From Vreelandella piezotolerans (GTDB lineage Bacteria > Pseudomonadota > Gammaproteobacteria > Pseudomonadales > Halomonadaceae), in NCBI RefSeq assembly GCF_012427705.1, contig NZ_CP048602.1, positions 1,736,001-1,800,000 on the forward strand: DNA of 64,000 nucleotides, written 5' to 3'. The notes beneath the pieces were generated by a model. It made no database searches and was not told the origin of the DNA. It worked only from the letters and a program-made list of their open reading frames with translations. The position numbers were made by a program, and so were the translations under genes. This document shows positions 1 through 9,185 of the stretch, piece after piece (the first letter of the stretch is position 1; every line of letters starts with the position of its first letter).

Positions 1-856
1 CTTCGCCGCTGGCTTTGGCGATTACAGCAAGAAGGTCGGGGTCATCAGGCAAATTACCTGCTCCCCAGAGCTGTAGCAGCGCCCCCTTGACGTTAGGGTG
101 ACCAAGCCATGCGTCGAGTTGCCAAGCAGCTATTCCTGGCCAAAGAGCAATCCGGACCACTTCGCCCCGAGCCACGGGTTGATAATCCAATCGTTCGAAT
201 CGCGGTGCGCCGCGCTGTTGGTAAACCAAGCCACGCCTTGGGAAGAGGATGAAATCGTCACCTACGCGCTCCCCTAGCGGTGGATAGCTTGGTGAAGTGA
301 AGGCATCGGAGGCTTCACTGTGTTGTTTGATGGCGCGAACCCCTCTGAGTAAACGATCGGCGAAATAGACCGCGACTTCTTGTAATTGAGGATGGGCCGA
401 GAACCGTAAAGCGCCATACACATTGCCTAACCCATCGCCGTTGGGGGTTTCGAGTGGTGCCATCGCGCCTGTTAAAACGACGGGCCGGTCCAGGCCTTGG
501 AGCTGATAGGCCAGGCTCGCGGCGGTCCAGCTGAGCGTGTCGGTGCCGTGGATGACCACGAATCCACGGTATTGATCGAAGCGTTCGGCGATATCGTTGG
601 CAAGCTGCTGCCACGTCAATGGCGTTGCGGCGCTAGAGTCGATCAAAGGCGAGTAGCTCATCACGTCGTAGGCGGGAAGCAGGGATTGATCATGCAGTGA
701 CCGTTGACTCAGTGCCTTGTCTAAGCGCTCGGAAAAATTTCCTGCTGGCGACAAGCCGTTGGCCTGGGGCTGCATGCCAATCGTGCCACCGGTGTAAATG
801 ACCAATACCCGCTCTTGGCGGTGGGGCGTATCGGCTAGAAGAGGAGCTTGGCTCAT
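1..856 (-). CDS. ansA: type I L-asparaginase (C-terminal end cut by window edge)
   Basis: Hydrolyses L-asparagine to aspartate and ammonia, probably in the cytoplasm. The frame is open from the ATG at 856 to base 1, giving the first 285 residues; cytoplasmic type I enzymes have about 340, so roughly the last 50-60 lie outside. The two asparaginase signatures are present: TGGTIG at residues 22-27 (nucleophilic Thr25) and HGTDT near residue 104. No signal peptide is visible, which fits type I rather than the periplasmic type II enzyme. An AGGA ribosome site lies about 8 bases upstream of the start. It begins 25 bases after the MFS transporter stop on the same strand, so the two are probably co-transcribed. 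Assignment to the asparaginase family is secure; the type I subclass comes from recognising the sequence. Confidence 0.9.
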   Translation of the reverse strand, partial: MSQAPLLADTPHRQERVLVIYTGGTIGMQPQANGLSPAGNFSERLDKALSQRSLHDQSLLPAYDVMSYSPLIDSSAATPLTWQQLANDIAERFDQYRGFVVIHGTDTLSWTAASLAYQLQGLDRPVVLTGAMAPLETPNGDGLGNVYGALRFSAHPQLQEVAVYFADRLLRGVRAIKQHSEASDAFTSPSYPPLGERVGDDFILFPRRGLVYQQRGAPRFERLDYQPVARGEVVRIALWPGIAAWQLDAWLGHPNVKGALLQLWGAGNLPDDPDLLAVIAKASGE

Positions 857-881
857 CGCGGTATCCTGTGAGAGCTAAACG

Positions 882-2084
882 TTATCGGTGATAGACCTGA
901 AGATGGCCGCTATGGTCGTCGAGTTGCCGCTGTCGGCCTGCAAACAGCGCGAAAATGCCGCAAATGCCAATCAGGCCAATGAGTAGCCAGGCGATATGTT
1001 CAGTGGTAGCACCGGCTTGGAGCATCAAGCCTACCCCAAAGGGCCCCAAGGCGGCCAATGTGTATCCGCCGCCCTGTACCAAGCCGGATAGCTGCCCTGC
1101 TAAGCGTTCGTTGGCAGTTCGTAACACCAGCAGGCTTAATGCAAGGCTAAAGCTTCCGCCTTGCCCAAGTCCTAGCAATACGGCGCCTGGCCAGCGCCAG
1201 GTCAAAGGCGCTGCCAGTAAGCAGGCGAGACCCATCGCCGTGCAGATCAATACCAGCAGGAGGGCAGGGCGTTGGTCGTGATGGAGGCGCGCAATCCATG
1301 GGGCGCTCAGTGCTGAGGCCAGCTGACACAGGATGGAAACGGCCATCGTCCACCCGGCAGTAGCTTCTGTGTAACCCCGCTCGATGAGCAGCGTTGGCAG
1401 CCAGCCGAACACGATATAGGCCATGGAGGACTGGATGCCCATGAACAGCATGACCTGCCAGGTAAGCGGCTTGCTAAGTAACGTGACGAGCGGAAGGCTG
1501 GAGGGGGAGCCAATGGCCTTCGAGGAGTAAGGCGTGGGTGCATAGCGAACCCAAACGATAAAGGTGGCGAGGGCTAAAAGCGCCCAACTGACCAAACTGG
1601 CCTGCCAACCGCCTAGCCACTGCATCAGCGGGACGCTGAGCCCGGCACCTAGCGCGCCTCCCATGCAGAGTGCCATAGTGTAGAGTCCGGTCAATAGGTC
1701 CGCATTTTGGGGAAGTTCGCGTTTGACCAGCGCGGGTAACAGCGTCCCCGCAAGCCCAATAGCGCTTCCTGCCATGGCAGTACCCACGTACAACATCCCA
1801 GGCAGTGGTAGTACGCGGATCAATAAACCGCTGGCCAGCAGAAGTAGGGCACTGCTTAGCGCACGTTCGCTCCCCAGTCGACGACCGATGATAGGCGCAA
1901 GCGGTGCCGTCAAACCAAGAAACAGCACGGGAAGGGTGGTCAGGAGGCCCGCTGCTGGGGCTGAGAGCCCTGCGTTCTCTTGCAAACGATTGAGTAACGG
2001 TGCCACCGATGACATGGCAGGGCGCAAATTGAGCCCTACCAAGAACATCAACACAATGAAGCGGCAAGCGTGGCGTGAAACCAT
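882..2084 (-). CDS. MFS transporter, CynX/NimT (cyanate/2-nitroimidazole) family
   Basis: A 400-residue inner-membrane protein with about 12 hydrophobic segments, the usual size for a major facilitator transporter. The N-terminal GLNLRPAMSSVAPLL stretch is typical of the CynX/NimT branch (YeaN, CynX). It has no signal peptide apart from the first membrane helix. Its ATG at 2084 lies 9 bases after the stop of the upstream 166-residue gene, and asparaginase follows 25 bases downstream, so the three may form one minus-strand unit. The substrate cannot be told from sequence: CynX-type proteins are linked to cyanate or small organic anions, and neighbouring asparaginase might hint at an amino-acid-related compound, but that is only inference. 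Confidence 0.85.
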   Translation of the reverse strand: MVSRHACRFIVLMFLVGLNLRPAMSSVAPLLNRLQENAGLSAPAAGLLTTLPVLFLGLTAPLAPIIGRRLGSERALSSALLLLASGLLIRVLPLPGMLYVGTAMAGSAIGLAGTLLPALVKRELPQNADLLTGLYTMALCMGGALGAGLSVPLMQWLGGWQASLVSWALLALATFIVWVRYAPTPYSSKAIGSPSSLPLVTLLSKPLTWQVMLFMGIQSSMAYIVFGWLPTLLIERGYTEATAGWTMAVSILCQLASALSAPWIARLHHDQRPALLLVLICTAMGLACLLAAPLTWRWPGAVLLGLGQGGSFSLALSLLVLRTANERLAGQLSGLVQGGGYTLAALGPFGVGLMLQAGATTEHIAWLLIGLIGICGIFALFAGRQRQLDDHSGHLQVYHR

Positions 2085-2093
2085 GGCGCAGGC

Positions 2094-2594
2094 TTATTTC
2101 AAGTGAGGGCGCAGGTCGCCGCGTACCGCATCGAGCAGGGTGATGAAGTGAAAATCTTCCGGGTTATCCAGGCAGTCGACGCGTACTTGCGTTCGCATGC
2201 CTTTGTCGATTTCCAGTTTATCGTAGATTTCGAGCGTCAGCTTATTGGCGGGCTTCTCTCCTGGTGCCACGATACCATCTTCCAGCGTGAAGGTTTCCAG
2301 TAGAGTGGCACGAACACGTGTGCTGTTCCCTTCACTCAATACGCGGCGTACGAACAGCCAACCTTCGCAGGGGAGTGACGCGTTGTCACGCTCGCGTAGG
2401 AAAAGCGTGCGATAGCAGGCGCCTTCGGCAGCAGCTTTTTCAGCCATGCTGCGGTAGGCTTGCACGACCTGATTCGCTGAGGCGCGGGCGTCCTCCAAGC
2501 GTTGCGCGATTCCCTGGTGTTCGCGGCTGAGTTGCTCCTGACGCTGAAAGACCAGCCATTGGCGATAATCGGCCATGAGTTGTGAAGACGCCAT
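2094..2594 (-). CDS. conserved hypothetical protein, 166 aa
   Basis: I do not recognise this family. The start at 2594 is chosen because a GGAGTG ribosome site sits just upstream; the longer open frame would overlap the rhlE 3' end and begins with unconvincing sequence. The product is soluble-looking: residues about 1-55 are rich in Gln, Glu and Ala and probably helical or coiled (MADYRQWLVFQRQEQLS...), followed by a mixed alpha/beta region with conserved-looking Cys residues and a C-terminal segment rich in acidic residues. There is no signal peptide or membrane segment. It lies 76 bases after rhlE and 9 bases before the MFS gene on the same strand, so it may be co-transcribed with either. 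Its codon use looks like its neighbours', which supports a real gene. Confidence 0.7.
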   Translation of the reverse strand: MASSQLMADYRQWLVFQRQEQLSREHQGIAQRLEDARASANQVVQAYRSMAEKAAAEGACYRTLFLRERDNASLPCEGWLFVRRVLSEGNSTRVRATLLETFTLEDGIVAPGEKPANKLTLEIYDKLEIDKGMRTQVRVDCLDNPEDFHFITLLDAVRGDLRPHLK

Positions 2595-2670
2595 AGTCAC
2601 TCCATGAATTAATTCAGCAAAAACGCCCGAATAGGCGAGGCGATACCTTCGCACATTCCGGGCGTGCGGG

Positions 2671-3924
2671 CTAGCGGCGGCTACGGCGACGTCGCTCTCC
2701 ACCCGTATTGGTAGATGGCCCATCTTGCTTGCGCCGACGAGGTGGACGCTGACTCCGGCGACCATTTTCGATGGGTTCTGGCTTGGCATTGGGGTCGGGC
2801 TCGAAGCCCGGTTCGATGTGTTTCGGCAACGTTTGATTGATCAGTCGCTCGATGTTTTTGAGCAGACCATGCTCGTCGATGCACACCAACGAGACAGCTT
2901 CACCATTGCTGCCCGCACGCCCTGTGCGACCGATGCGGTGAACGTAATCTTCAGCGACATTGGGCAGATCGAAGTTCACCACATGGGGAAGTTCATTGAT
3001 GTCTAGGCCGCGCGCGGCAATATCAGTGGCGACGAGCACCTGTAAATCGCCGCTCTTGAACGCACCGAGCGCACGCGTGCGTGCACCCTGACTTTTGTTG
3101 CCGTGGATCGCCATGGCAGGGATATCCTGCTTGGAGAGTTGCTCGGCTAGCCGGTTAGCGCCGTGCTTGGTGCGAGTGAATACTAGTACCTGAAACCAGT
3201 TGTGACGCTGGATCAAGTGCGCCAACAAGTCGCGCTTTTTATCGCGATCCACTCGGTAGATCGCTTGCTCGACTTTTTCTGCCGTGGTGTTGCGTGGCGC
3301 CACCTCGATGAGAGCGGGATTATCGAGTAGCTGCTGCGCCAACGTTTGGATCTCGTTGGAGAATGTGGCAGAAAACAGGAGGTTTTGGCGTTGCTTGGGG
3401 ACCAGGCGCAGTAGGCGCTTGATATCGTGAATGAAGCCCATGTCCAGCATGCGGTCCGCCTCATCCAGTACCAGGATTTCAATGGCGGACAGGTCGACGT
3501 GCCCTTGCTGGTGCAGGTCGAGCAGGCGGCCAGGGGTAGCGACCAGCACGTCGAGACCATGCCTTAAAGCATCGACTTGGGGCTGTTGACCGACGCCGCC
3601 AAAAATGATGTGGGAGCGCAGCGAAAGGTGTTGTCCATAGGCCGCTACGCTTTCGCCCACCTGTGCCGCCAGCTCGCGGGTCGGCGTGAGGACGAGCGCG
3701 CGCACTTGGCGCTTCCCGGGACGCTTGCCGTTTGCCAAGCGCTGTAGCATCGGCAGTGTGAAGCCTGCCGTTTTACCCGTGCCGGTTTGTGCGCTGGCAA
3801 GGAGATCGCGTCCTTCGAGAACGACGGGAATGGCCTTTTGTTGAATCGGCGTCGGCTGTGTATAGCCCTGCGCGTTCACCGCGCGTAATAAATCGTCGTG
3901 CAGACCAAGATCAGAAAAGCTCAT
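2671..3924 (-). CDS. rhlE: DEAD-box ATP-dependent RNA helicase RhlE
   Basis: Unwinds RNA duplexes using ATP; RhlE-type enzymes act in ribosome assembly and RNA decay and are often cold-induced. The 417-residue protein has the Q-motif GYTQPTPIQ (about residues 20-28), Walker A QTGTGKT (46-52), PTRELAAQ (81-88), the DEAD box (154-157), SAT (near 185) and [10 protein letters not shown] (near 330). The C-terminal tail from about residue 380 is highly basic (runs of Arg and Lys), as in RhlE, and probably binds RNA. The start ATG at 3924 gives the canonical N-terminus MSFSDLGL. Upstream lies 268 bases of hairpin-rich sequence that may be its 5' leader. The subfamily call is confident from the N-terminus and basic tail. 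Confidence 0.95.
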   Translation of the reverse strand: MSFSDLGLHDDLLRAVNAQGYTQPTPIQQKAIPVVLEGRDLLASAQTGTGKTAGFTLPMLQRLANGKRPGKRQVRALVLTPTRELAAQVGESVAAYGQHLSLRSHIIFGGVGQQPQVDALRHGLDVLVATPGRLLDLHQQGHVDLSAIEILVLDEADRMLDMGFIHDIKRLLRLVPKQRQNLLFSATFSNEIQTLAQQLLDNPALIEVAPRNTTAEKVEQAIYRVDRDKKRDLLAHLIQRHNWFQVLVFTRTKHGANRLAEQLSKQDIPAMAIHGNKSQGARTRALGAFKSGDLQVLVATDIAARGLDINELPHVVNFDLPNVAEDYVHRIGRTGRAGSNGEAVSLVCIDEHGLLKNIERLINQTLPKHIEPGFEPDPNAKPEPIENGRRSQRPPRRRKQDGPSTNTGGERRRRSRR

Positions 3925-4009
3925 GCGTTCTCCGCAGTCGCATAGCAGGCGGCACCACCTAATGGGCGGCGCTGCTAAGCGTCATGTTCAAAAAAGCGAG
4001 GATGGTACA

Positions 4010-4159
4010 CCGTCGCGGCAGCGAAGTTTGACAGATAGCACGCTGTGCCGCGACGGGCGTTAAAACGTCTTGTGACACCTCTGGGTTTCACAAGAGGGAG
4101 ACAGGGTGGCGCTGACAGTGACGTCGTCGTGGTCGTGAGTGTAACACGAAAGTCTCACG
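4010..4159. promoter_or_regulatory. hairpin-rich region upstream of rhlE
   Basis: This gene-free interval (3925-4192) holds three perfect inverted repeats. An 11-bp pair lies at 4010-4020 and 4046-4056 (CCGTCGCGGCA/TGCCGCGACGG). A 7-bp pair lies at 4069-4075 and 4088-4094 (CTTGTGA/TCACAAG). A 6-bp pair lies at 4134-4139 and 4154-4159 (CGTGAG/CTCACG). They lie upstream of rhlE on its strand and downstream of no plus-strand gene. A structured 5' leader of rhlE is my preferred reading. An operator or a small RNA are alternatives. I see no strong promoter consensus within it. Confidence 0.4.
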
Positions 4160-4192
4160 TCGACGCGCTACCCGTAGCGAACACGCCTGGGG

Positions 4193-4780
4193 TTATAAGT
4201 AGCCGCCTTGACGCAACTGGTCGGCGATTTGCTCGGCCACTACCTGCCAGCTCTCGCCCAACGAGCGCACCAGGGCTGGGTAGCCGTCCTGATCGAGGAC
4301 CGTTTCAGCAGTGAAGCTTTTTAGGGCGAGCATCTCGCCATCGCTATCGCGCAGTTGCCATTGGCCGCTGGTCACTGCAACGCCATCATAGCGGCCCTGG
4401 AACTGATCCACTTCCAATGAGAGCGTCAGCGCACTGGGACGACTGCCTTCCGCCCGCACTACCTGCACGCTAGGAAGCTGGTCGGTTAATTCGGCGCGTA
4501 ACGCGCGTTCTAATTGCCGGCCAATGCTCTCCGCCCACTGATGCTCGCGCGCTTCATTCAAAGTGATGTCATCGAGCTGCATTACGATGCCGTCCACATC
4601 CAAATAGTGGGCTAGGCGGAGGGGGCTGACTTGAAGCGTTGTTTCGGCACGGCTCGGTGCGTTGACCGCCGGGCTTGTAGGTAACATATAGCGCGTGGGT
4701 GGAGATACGCTGCTGGCACAGGCGGACAAGAGTAGGCTCGTAAAAGCCGCCAGCCAAAATAGAGATAAGCGACGTAACAT
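4193..4780 (-). CDS. pqiC: PqiC outer-membrane lipoprotein (ABC-type transport auxiliary, DUF330/YmbA)
   Basis: PqiC is the outer-membrane lipoprotein partner of PqiA and PqiB in an MCE-type system that spans the periplasm and handles lipids. The product is about 195 residues. It has a signal peptide (LRRLSLFWLAAFTSLLL) ending in the lipobox LSAC near residue 20, so the mature protein starts at a lipidated Cys. The rest matches the YmbA/PqiC domain pattern, with the conserved RYMLP segment shortly after the lipobox. I chose the ATG at 4780 over the one at 4789 because the AAGGA ribosome site is 8 bases from 4780 but touches 4789. It begins 15 bases after the pqiB stop, as the last gene of pqiABC. 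Confidence 0.9.
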   Translation of the reverse strand: MLRRLSLFWLAAFTSLLLSACASSVSPPTRYMLPTSPAVNAPSRAETTLQVSPLRLAHYLDVDGIVMQLDDITLNEAREHQWAESIGRQLERALRAELTDQLPSVQVVRAEGSRPSALTLSLEVDQFQGRYDGVAVTSGQWQLRDSDGEMLALKSFTAETVLDQDGYPALVRSLGESWQVVAEQIADQLRQGGYL

Positions 4781-4795
4781 AACGGTCATCCTTAA

Positions 4796-6478
4796 TTAGC
4801 GAGGAGCGCGAGGAATCGGGTCCTGGGTGTCCAAGTTATCGAACAGCAGCGCCCTTGGGTTCTCGTTCAGCGTCCGGGTGAGCGGCTGTAGATCGCGCAT
4901 TAGTCTATCTAGGCGCTCGATGGCGCCGGTCAGTTCTTGGTACGCTGGCGAGGAGGGCGAAACGCCTTCCAGTGTGCGGCGCAGTTCTTCCAACGTGCCG
5001 TTCAAGTTGCCGCCAATCGCCTGAGTATCCGGGTCGTTCAATAACTGATGGATCGATGTACTGACCTCGCGAACCTCGTTTAGCACGCTTTCCGAGGCTT
5101 GAAGATTACGCTCTAGCCCCGCAAGAAGAGGTTCGACTTCCAGCGCGTTGAGCTTTTCGAGCAGGCTGGTGACCTGTGCCTGAATCTGTGCAAAACCGCC
5201 AGCCACAGTGGGGAACACGGTTCGCTCGGCAAATCGCTCGGCGACGTACTCATCGGCAAGGTCGCGCTGGAAGTTAAGGTCGACAAACAGCGCCCCTGTG
5301 AGCAGGCTGCCATTCTTAAGCGAGGCGCGCAGGCCTAGCCCAAACATCCGCTTGAAGCGCGCATCCCACTCCTCTAGGTCGATGTCGGTGTTTTCGATAC
5401 CCAAGCGTTGGGGTTCGATGCGAATGAGTACCGGAATGGCGAATCGCGCCCGGGAATCAGGCTGTGGCGCCGTGAAATTCCAAGGGACCGCGGCGACGGT
5501 GCCGATTCTCACTCCACGAAACTCCACCGGTGCTCCCCGAGACAAGCCTCTTACCGTGTCGTCAACCAGCAAAACATACTCCAAGTATCGGTTGAACGTG
5601 CCTTCCCGGGCAGTATCTTCGTCCGCGTAGAGATTAAAGCGTGTGTTGGCCTCCACAGGTTTGCCCATGGGAAGGTCTTCCGGTACGCCAAAGGTCACAC
5701 CGCCGCCCAATAGCGCTTCGAGGGATTCGACATTGACTCTCACACCATCGGCATCCAGGCGGAAGTCGATCCCGCTGGCCGTCCAGAAGCGCGTGCTGTC
5801 GGTGACGAGCTGGGCGTAGGGCTCTTCGATGAAAACTTGATGGTGCATGGTGCGCGTTTCAGGTTCAAAGCGCGTGTCTTCTACGCGGCCTACCGTGTAG
5901 CCCTGATAAGAGACCGGGTCGCCGATGCGCAGCGAGTTGCCTAGTTGGCTCACCAAGTTGATTTGCAACCCAGCTTGGCCGGCGGGAGCCACGGGAGGTA
6001 CATCGCTAACCTCGAATTCTCGCTGTGGCTCTTCTGACTGACCCGGTTCTAGCTGGATGTAGGCACCTGAAAGAACGGTACCCAGCCCACTGATGCCCTC
6101 GCGGCCAATACGCGGTTTGACGACCCAAAAGCGGCTATCTTCTCTTAGCATAGCTTCCGCCCCGGGTTGAATGCGCGCCACCATGACGGCATGGGAGAGG
6201 TCATCGGACAAGCGTACGCTCTGGACCCGACCAATCTCGACGTTGCGACTGCGAATGAGCGTACTGCCCGCCTCGATTCCTTCCGCGCTTTCCATCGTCA
6301 ACGTGACCAGGGTGCCGCGACTGGAGTAGTTGTCGTAAACCAGCCATAGCCCGATGATCACGGCAACCAGCGGCACGATCCAAATCGGGGACAAGCGTGT
6401 TTGGGGCGACGCCTTGGCTTTGTGCAACTCGCCTTGATCTGGGTTGGGTGTGTTCTGAGGCATGGAATCGTTAGCCAT
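4796..6478 (-). CDS. pqiB: PqiB, MCE-domain periplasmic lipid-transport protein
   Basis: PqiB forms a hexameric periplasmic tube of stacked MCE rings anchored in the inner membrane. The 560-residue protein has one N-terminal transmembrane helix (about residues 29-48, IWIVPLVAVIIGLWLVY), three MCE domains (roughly 52-150, 165-270 and 285-400) and a long helical C-terminal tail (about 420-540) rich in Leu, Glu and Asn, like the coiled-coil needle of E. coli PqiB. The ATG at 6478 overlaps the end of pqiA by 8 bases (an in-frame TTG just before it is not needed). Length is close to the 546 residues of E. coli PqiB. The order pqiA-pqiB-pqiC is the standard operon. Confidence 0.95.
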   Translation of the reverse strand: MANDSMPQNTPNPDQGELHKAKASPQTRLSPIWIVPLVAVIIGLWLVYDNYSSRGTLVTLTMESAEGIEAGSTLIRSRNVEIGRVQSVRLSDDLSHAVMVARIQPGAEAMLREDSRFWVVKPRIGREGISGLGTVLSGAYIQLEPGQSEEPQREFEVSDVPPVAPAGQAGLQINLVSQLGNSLRIGDPVSYQGYTVGRVEDTRFEPETRTMHHQVFIEEPYAQLVTDSTRFWTASGIDFRLDADGVRVNVESLEALLGGGVTFGVPEDLPMGKPVEANTRFNLYADEDTAREGTFNRYLEYVLLVDDTVRGLSRGAPVEFRGVRIGTVAAVPWNFTAPQPDSRARFAIPVLIRIEPQRLGIENTDIDLEEWDARFKRMFGLGLRASLKNGSLLTGALFVDLNFQRDLADEYVAERFAERTVFPTVAGGFAQIQAQVTSLLEKLNALEVEPLLAGLERNLQASESVLNEVREVSTSIHQLLNDPDTQAIGGNLNGTLEELRRTLEGVSPSSPAYQELTGAIERLDRLMRDLQPLTRTLNENPRALLFDNLDTQDPIPRAPR

Positions 6479-7868
6479 CAACAGGTTCCTTGGTGGCCGT
6501 TTTACGGCGAAGAGAGCGAGAAGGTTGAGTATCCCATATCAAGCGGGGGTCGAAGGTCATAGCCGCGAGCATGGTGAGCACGACCACCGCGCCAAACGCC
6601 AGGGCGGCTGGTCCAGGCGTAATCGACATTAACGACCCCGCGCGGATGAGAGCAACCAAAATGGCCACCACGAATACGTCGACCATGGACCAGCGTCCAA
6701 TGAACTCGGTCAAACGATAGAGCCGGGTGCGGCTCTGGGCATTGAGTTCATTGCTGCGTTTGAGCATCAAGCAAAGCCAGGCCAGAGCGACCAGTTTGCC
6801 GACCGGCACGATGACACTGGCTACGAATATGACGGCGGCTACTGGCCATGATCCCATTTGGATGAGCTGAACGACTCCTCCAATGATGGTGGAGGGCGTA
6901 GCGTTGCCCAAGCTCGTGGTGGTCATGATGGGATAGAGGTTGGCCGGAAGGTACATGACGGTGGCGGCAAACAGCAGCGCCCATGTACGCTGCAGGCTGT
7001 GTGGCAGCCGAGTATGCAGTTTCTCATGGCAGCGCAAACATCGCTGTCGGTCATGTTCGATGCGATTGACCAATCCGCAGGTGGGGCACCCAGTGACACC
7101 TTGGTTGGCAGCGGTCGTACCGGTCAATGTGCCCTCAGGGGCAAGGGGCTCGCCTTCAAGCGAGAACCACATCCAGTCGCCGTCGATGGATTGCACCGTC
7201 ATCAATAGCAAAATACCGAAGAGGCAAAACGCCCAAAAGGAGATGCCTAGTTCGATTTGCGCCATACCCGCTATTTTGATCAAGCTGACCAGGGCGCCAA
7301 TGATGAAGACATCCGCCATCATCCATGGGGTCAAATGGGCCAGCGAGCGGGCGATATCACGGCTGAACGGCATGGGTCGCGCGCGCAAGAGTCCAAACTG
7401 TAGCCATACCACACCCACTAAATAAACGGCGGGTAGCACGAGTATGGTCATCATGACGGCGATGGCAACGATGGGCTGATGAAACGCGATCAGCGTCGTC
7501 GCCGTTTGTGATAGTTCGATGCGATTGCCGACGCCGCTAACGCTAAAGCTCACGAAGGGAAACGAGATCGCTACCAACAGTGCTATTAGTGAGGCCAGTG
7601 CGAGCGCCATGCTGCGCTGAGCCGGATAGCGATGGCGCTTTACCAGTACGTGTGAACAGCGCGGGCAGGTTGCTTTTTCACCTGATTTGAGCGGCGGAAG
7701 GGCCGAAACCCAGTCACACTCATGGCAGGCGCGCAGGCGCCGCCGCTGAGTGCGGGTCTCAGGTGGAAAACAGTCGACCTCGGGAGAGTTAACCGGCAGA
7801 GAAGGCCGTTTGATGAAAGAGTAATGGGGCAACAGCAAACTCTCTGTGCATGAGATGGTAAGAACCAA
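6471..7868 (-). CDS. pqiA: PqiA, paraquat-inducible integral membrane protein
   Basis: PqiA is the inner-membrane partner of PqiB, with two repeated PqiA domains. The product has zinc-ribbon-like Cys pairs near residue 48 (CHECD) and near 68 (CPRC), and a second pair set in the middle (CPTCGLVNR...CLRCHEKL). Each precedes a group of four membrane helices, giving eight in all. The frame has no ATG near its beginning. The coordinate given is the furthest TTG; a TTG about 10 codons further in is preceded by AGAGAG and is a rival start. Homologues usually begin within about 15 residues of the first CHECD, so the first 30 or so residues are doubtful. It overlaps pqiB and is first in the operon. 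Confidence 0.9.
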   Translation of the reverse strand: MVLTISCTESLLLPHYSFIKRPSLPVNSPEVDCFPPETRTQRRRLRACHECDWVSALPPLKSGEKATCPRCSHVLVKRHRYPAQRSMALALASLIALLVAISFPFVSFSVSGVGNRIELSQTATTLIAFHQPIVAIAVMMTILVLPAVYLVGVVWLQFGLLRARPMPFSRDIARSLAHLTPWMMADVFIIGALVSLIKIAGMAQIELGISFWAFCLFGILLLMTVQSIDGDWMWFSLEGEPLAPEGTLTGTTAANQGVTGCPTCGLVNRIEHDRQRCLRCHEKLHTRLPHSLQRTWALLFAATVMYLPANLYPIMTTTSLGNATPSTIIGGVVQLIQMGSWPVAAVIFVASVIVPVGKLVALAWLCLMLKRSNELNAQSRTRLYRLTEFIGRWSMVDVFVVAILVALIRAGSLMSITPGPAALAFGAVVVLTMLAAMTFDPRLIWDTQPSRSLRRKTATKEPVDG

Positions 7869-7999
7869 TACGATGGAGCGTGGTGCCAGTCAATTTAGGG
7901 AACGGAACCGACGCTTGCAAACGGCACTTGACCAAACAGGCTCGTTAGACAAGGATGCAGCCGCGATAGTGCCTAACATTATGACATTAAGGAACTGAA

Positions 8000-8974
8000 A
8001 TGTTACTCGCCTTTCTTGCTGTGGTAGTGGGCTTGGTCCTGCTGATATGGAGTGCAGAGAAGTTTATCGACGGTGCCGCGGCGACGTCGCGCTGGTTAGG
8101 GCTTTCGCCGCTCTTGATCGGCATGCTGGTGATTGGGTTTGGTACATCCGCCCCGGAGATGATGGTCTCGGTACTGGCGGCAACGCAAGGCAATCCTGGT
8201 TTGGCGGTGGGTAACGCTTACGGTTCTAACATTGCCAACATGGGGTTGGTGCTGGGTTTTGTCGCACTGATGGCGCCTCTCGCCGTCCATTCGGGGGTAA
8301 TTCGTAAAGAGATGCCGCTACTCGTCTTGGTGATGCTAGTGACGGGATACATGCTATGGGACGGATGGATATCGCGGCTTGAAGCGGCGCTGTTGCTCAT
8401 CGGGCTTGGCGTGTTCATTACGGCGAGCATCTTCAACGCTCGCGGTCAGCAAGACGATCCGTTGATGGCAGAAGTGACCGAAAGCCTGGATAGCAAGCCG
8501 ATGTCTCGCGGTAAGTCCATCATGTGGACGCTGATTGGATTGGTGTTATTGATTGCCAGCTCTCGATTGCTGGTATGGGGCGCCGTTGAAATTGCCGTGG
8601 GTTTTGGTGTGAGTGATTTGATCATCGGTTTGACGGTGGTAGCGGTGGGCACGTCGTTACCTGAATTAGCGTCCTCTATCAGCGCCTTGCGCCGCAATGA
8701 ACATGACATGGTGCTAGGTAACGTTGTCGGCTCGAACCTCTTCAATAGCATGGCCGTGGTGGGCTTGGCGGGCGTCATTGCGCCGATCGAGGCGGGGCGT
8801 GAAGTGCTGATGCGGGATTGGAGCGTAATGACGCTCATGACGCTCGTCATGGTGCTGTTTGCGTTCTCTTGGCGTGGGCGTCCGCGGCGTATCAACCGTA
8901 TCGAGGGTGGTGCACTCTTTACCATGTTTATTGCCTACACCGGCTATATGGTCAGCATCGTGGTGATGGCCTAG
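8000..8974 (+). CDS. calcium/sodium antiporter (CaCA family, YrbG-like)
   Basis: An inner-membrane cation exchanger of 324 residues, the usual length for YrbG-type Ca2+/Na+ antiporters. It has about 10 membrane helices in two inverted halves. Each half carries an alpha-repeat signature: GFGTSAPEMMVS with GNAYGSNIAN near residues 47-78, and AVGTSLPELASS with GNVVGSNLFN near 216-250. The acidic residues in the PE(M/L) motifs are the expected ion ligands. The start at 8000 has the ribosome site AAGGAAC 7 bases upstream. It is transcribed away from pqiA, so the 131 bases between them must hold both promoters. It stands alone; 211 bases separate it from cioA. Confidence 0.92.
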   Translation: MLLAFLAVVVGLVLLIWSAEKFIDGAAATSRWLGLSPLLIGMLVIGFGTSAPEMMVSVLAATQGNPGLAVGNAYGSNIANMGLVLGFVALMAPLAVHSGVIRKEMPLLVLVMLVTGYMLWDGWISRLEAALLLIGLGVFITASIFNARGQQDDPLMAEVTESLDSKPMSRGKSIMWTLIGLVLLIASSRLLVWGAVEIAVGFGVSDLIIGLTVVAVGTSLPELASSISALRRNEHDMVLGNVVGSNLFNSMAVVGLAGVIAPIEAGREVLMRDWSVMTLMTLVMVLFAFSWRGRPRRINRIEGGALFTMFIAYTGYMVSIVVMA

Positions 8975-9185
8975 TACGGCAAAGTGGTGTTGCCTGGAGA
9001 GTGTGCGTCAATGCGACACAGCTTTTCAGGCAAACTTACGCTGTATAGCGATGGTCGAAACGGTAAACTACAACGCATGTAAAGAATAAGCTTAGTGCTT
9101 ATAACTAAAATGCAGCGCCATTAAGGCTCAACTAAGCTTGTGACACCCATTGACGGGATACCAACTCAGGTCTTAGGAGAGTGTG

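Noticed and set aside
4045..4314. 89-residue plus-strand frame between rhlE and pqiC
   Set aside because: It overlaps pqiC antisense, has no ribosome site, and its composition is what the inverted repeats and GC-rich codons give by chance.
8975..9185. FNR/ANR box controlling cioAB
   Set aside because: No TTGAT-N4-ATCAA match. Only a small ATAAGC/GCTTAT dyad is present, so oxygen control cannot be claimed.
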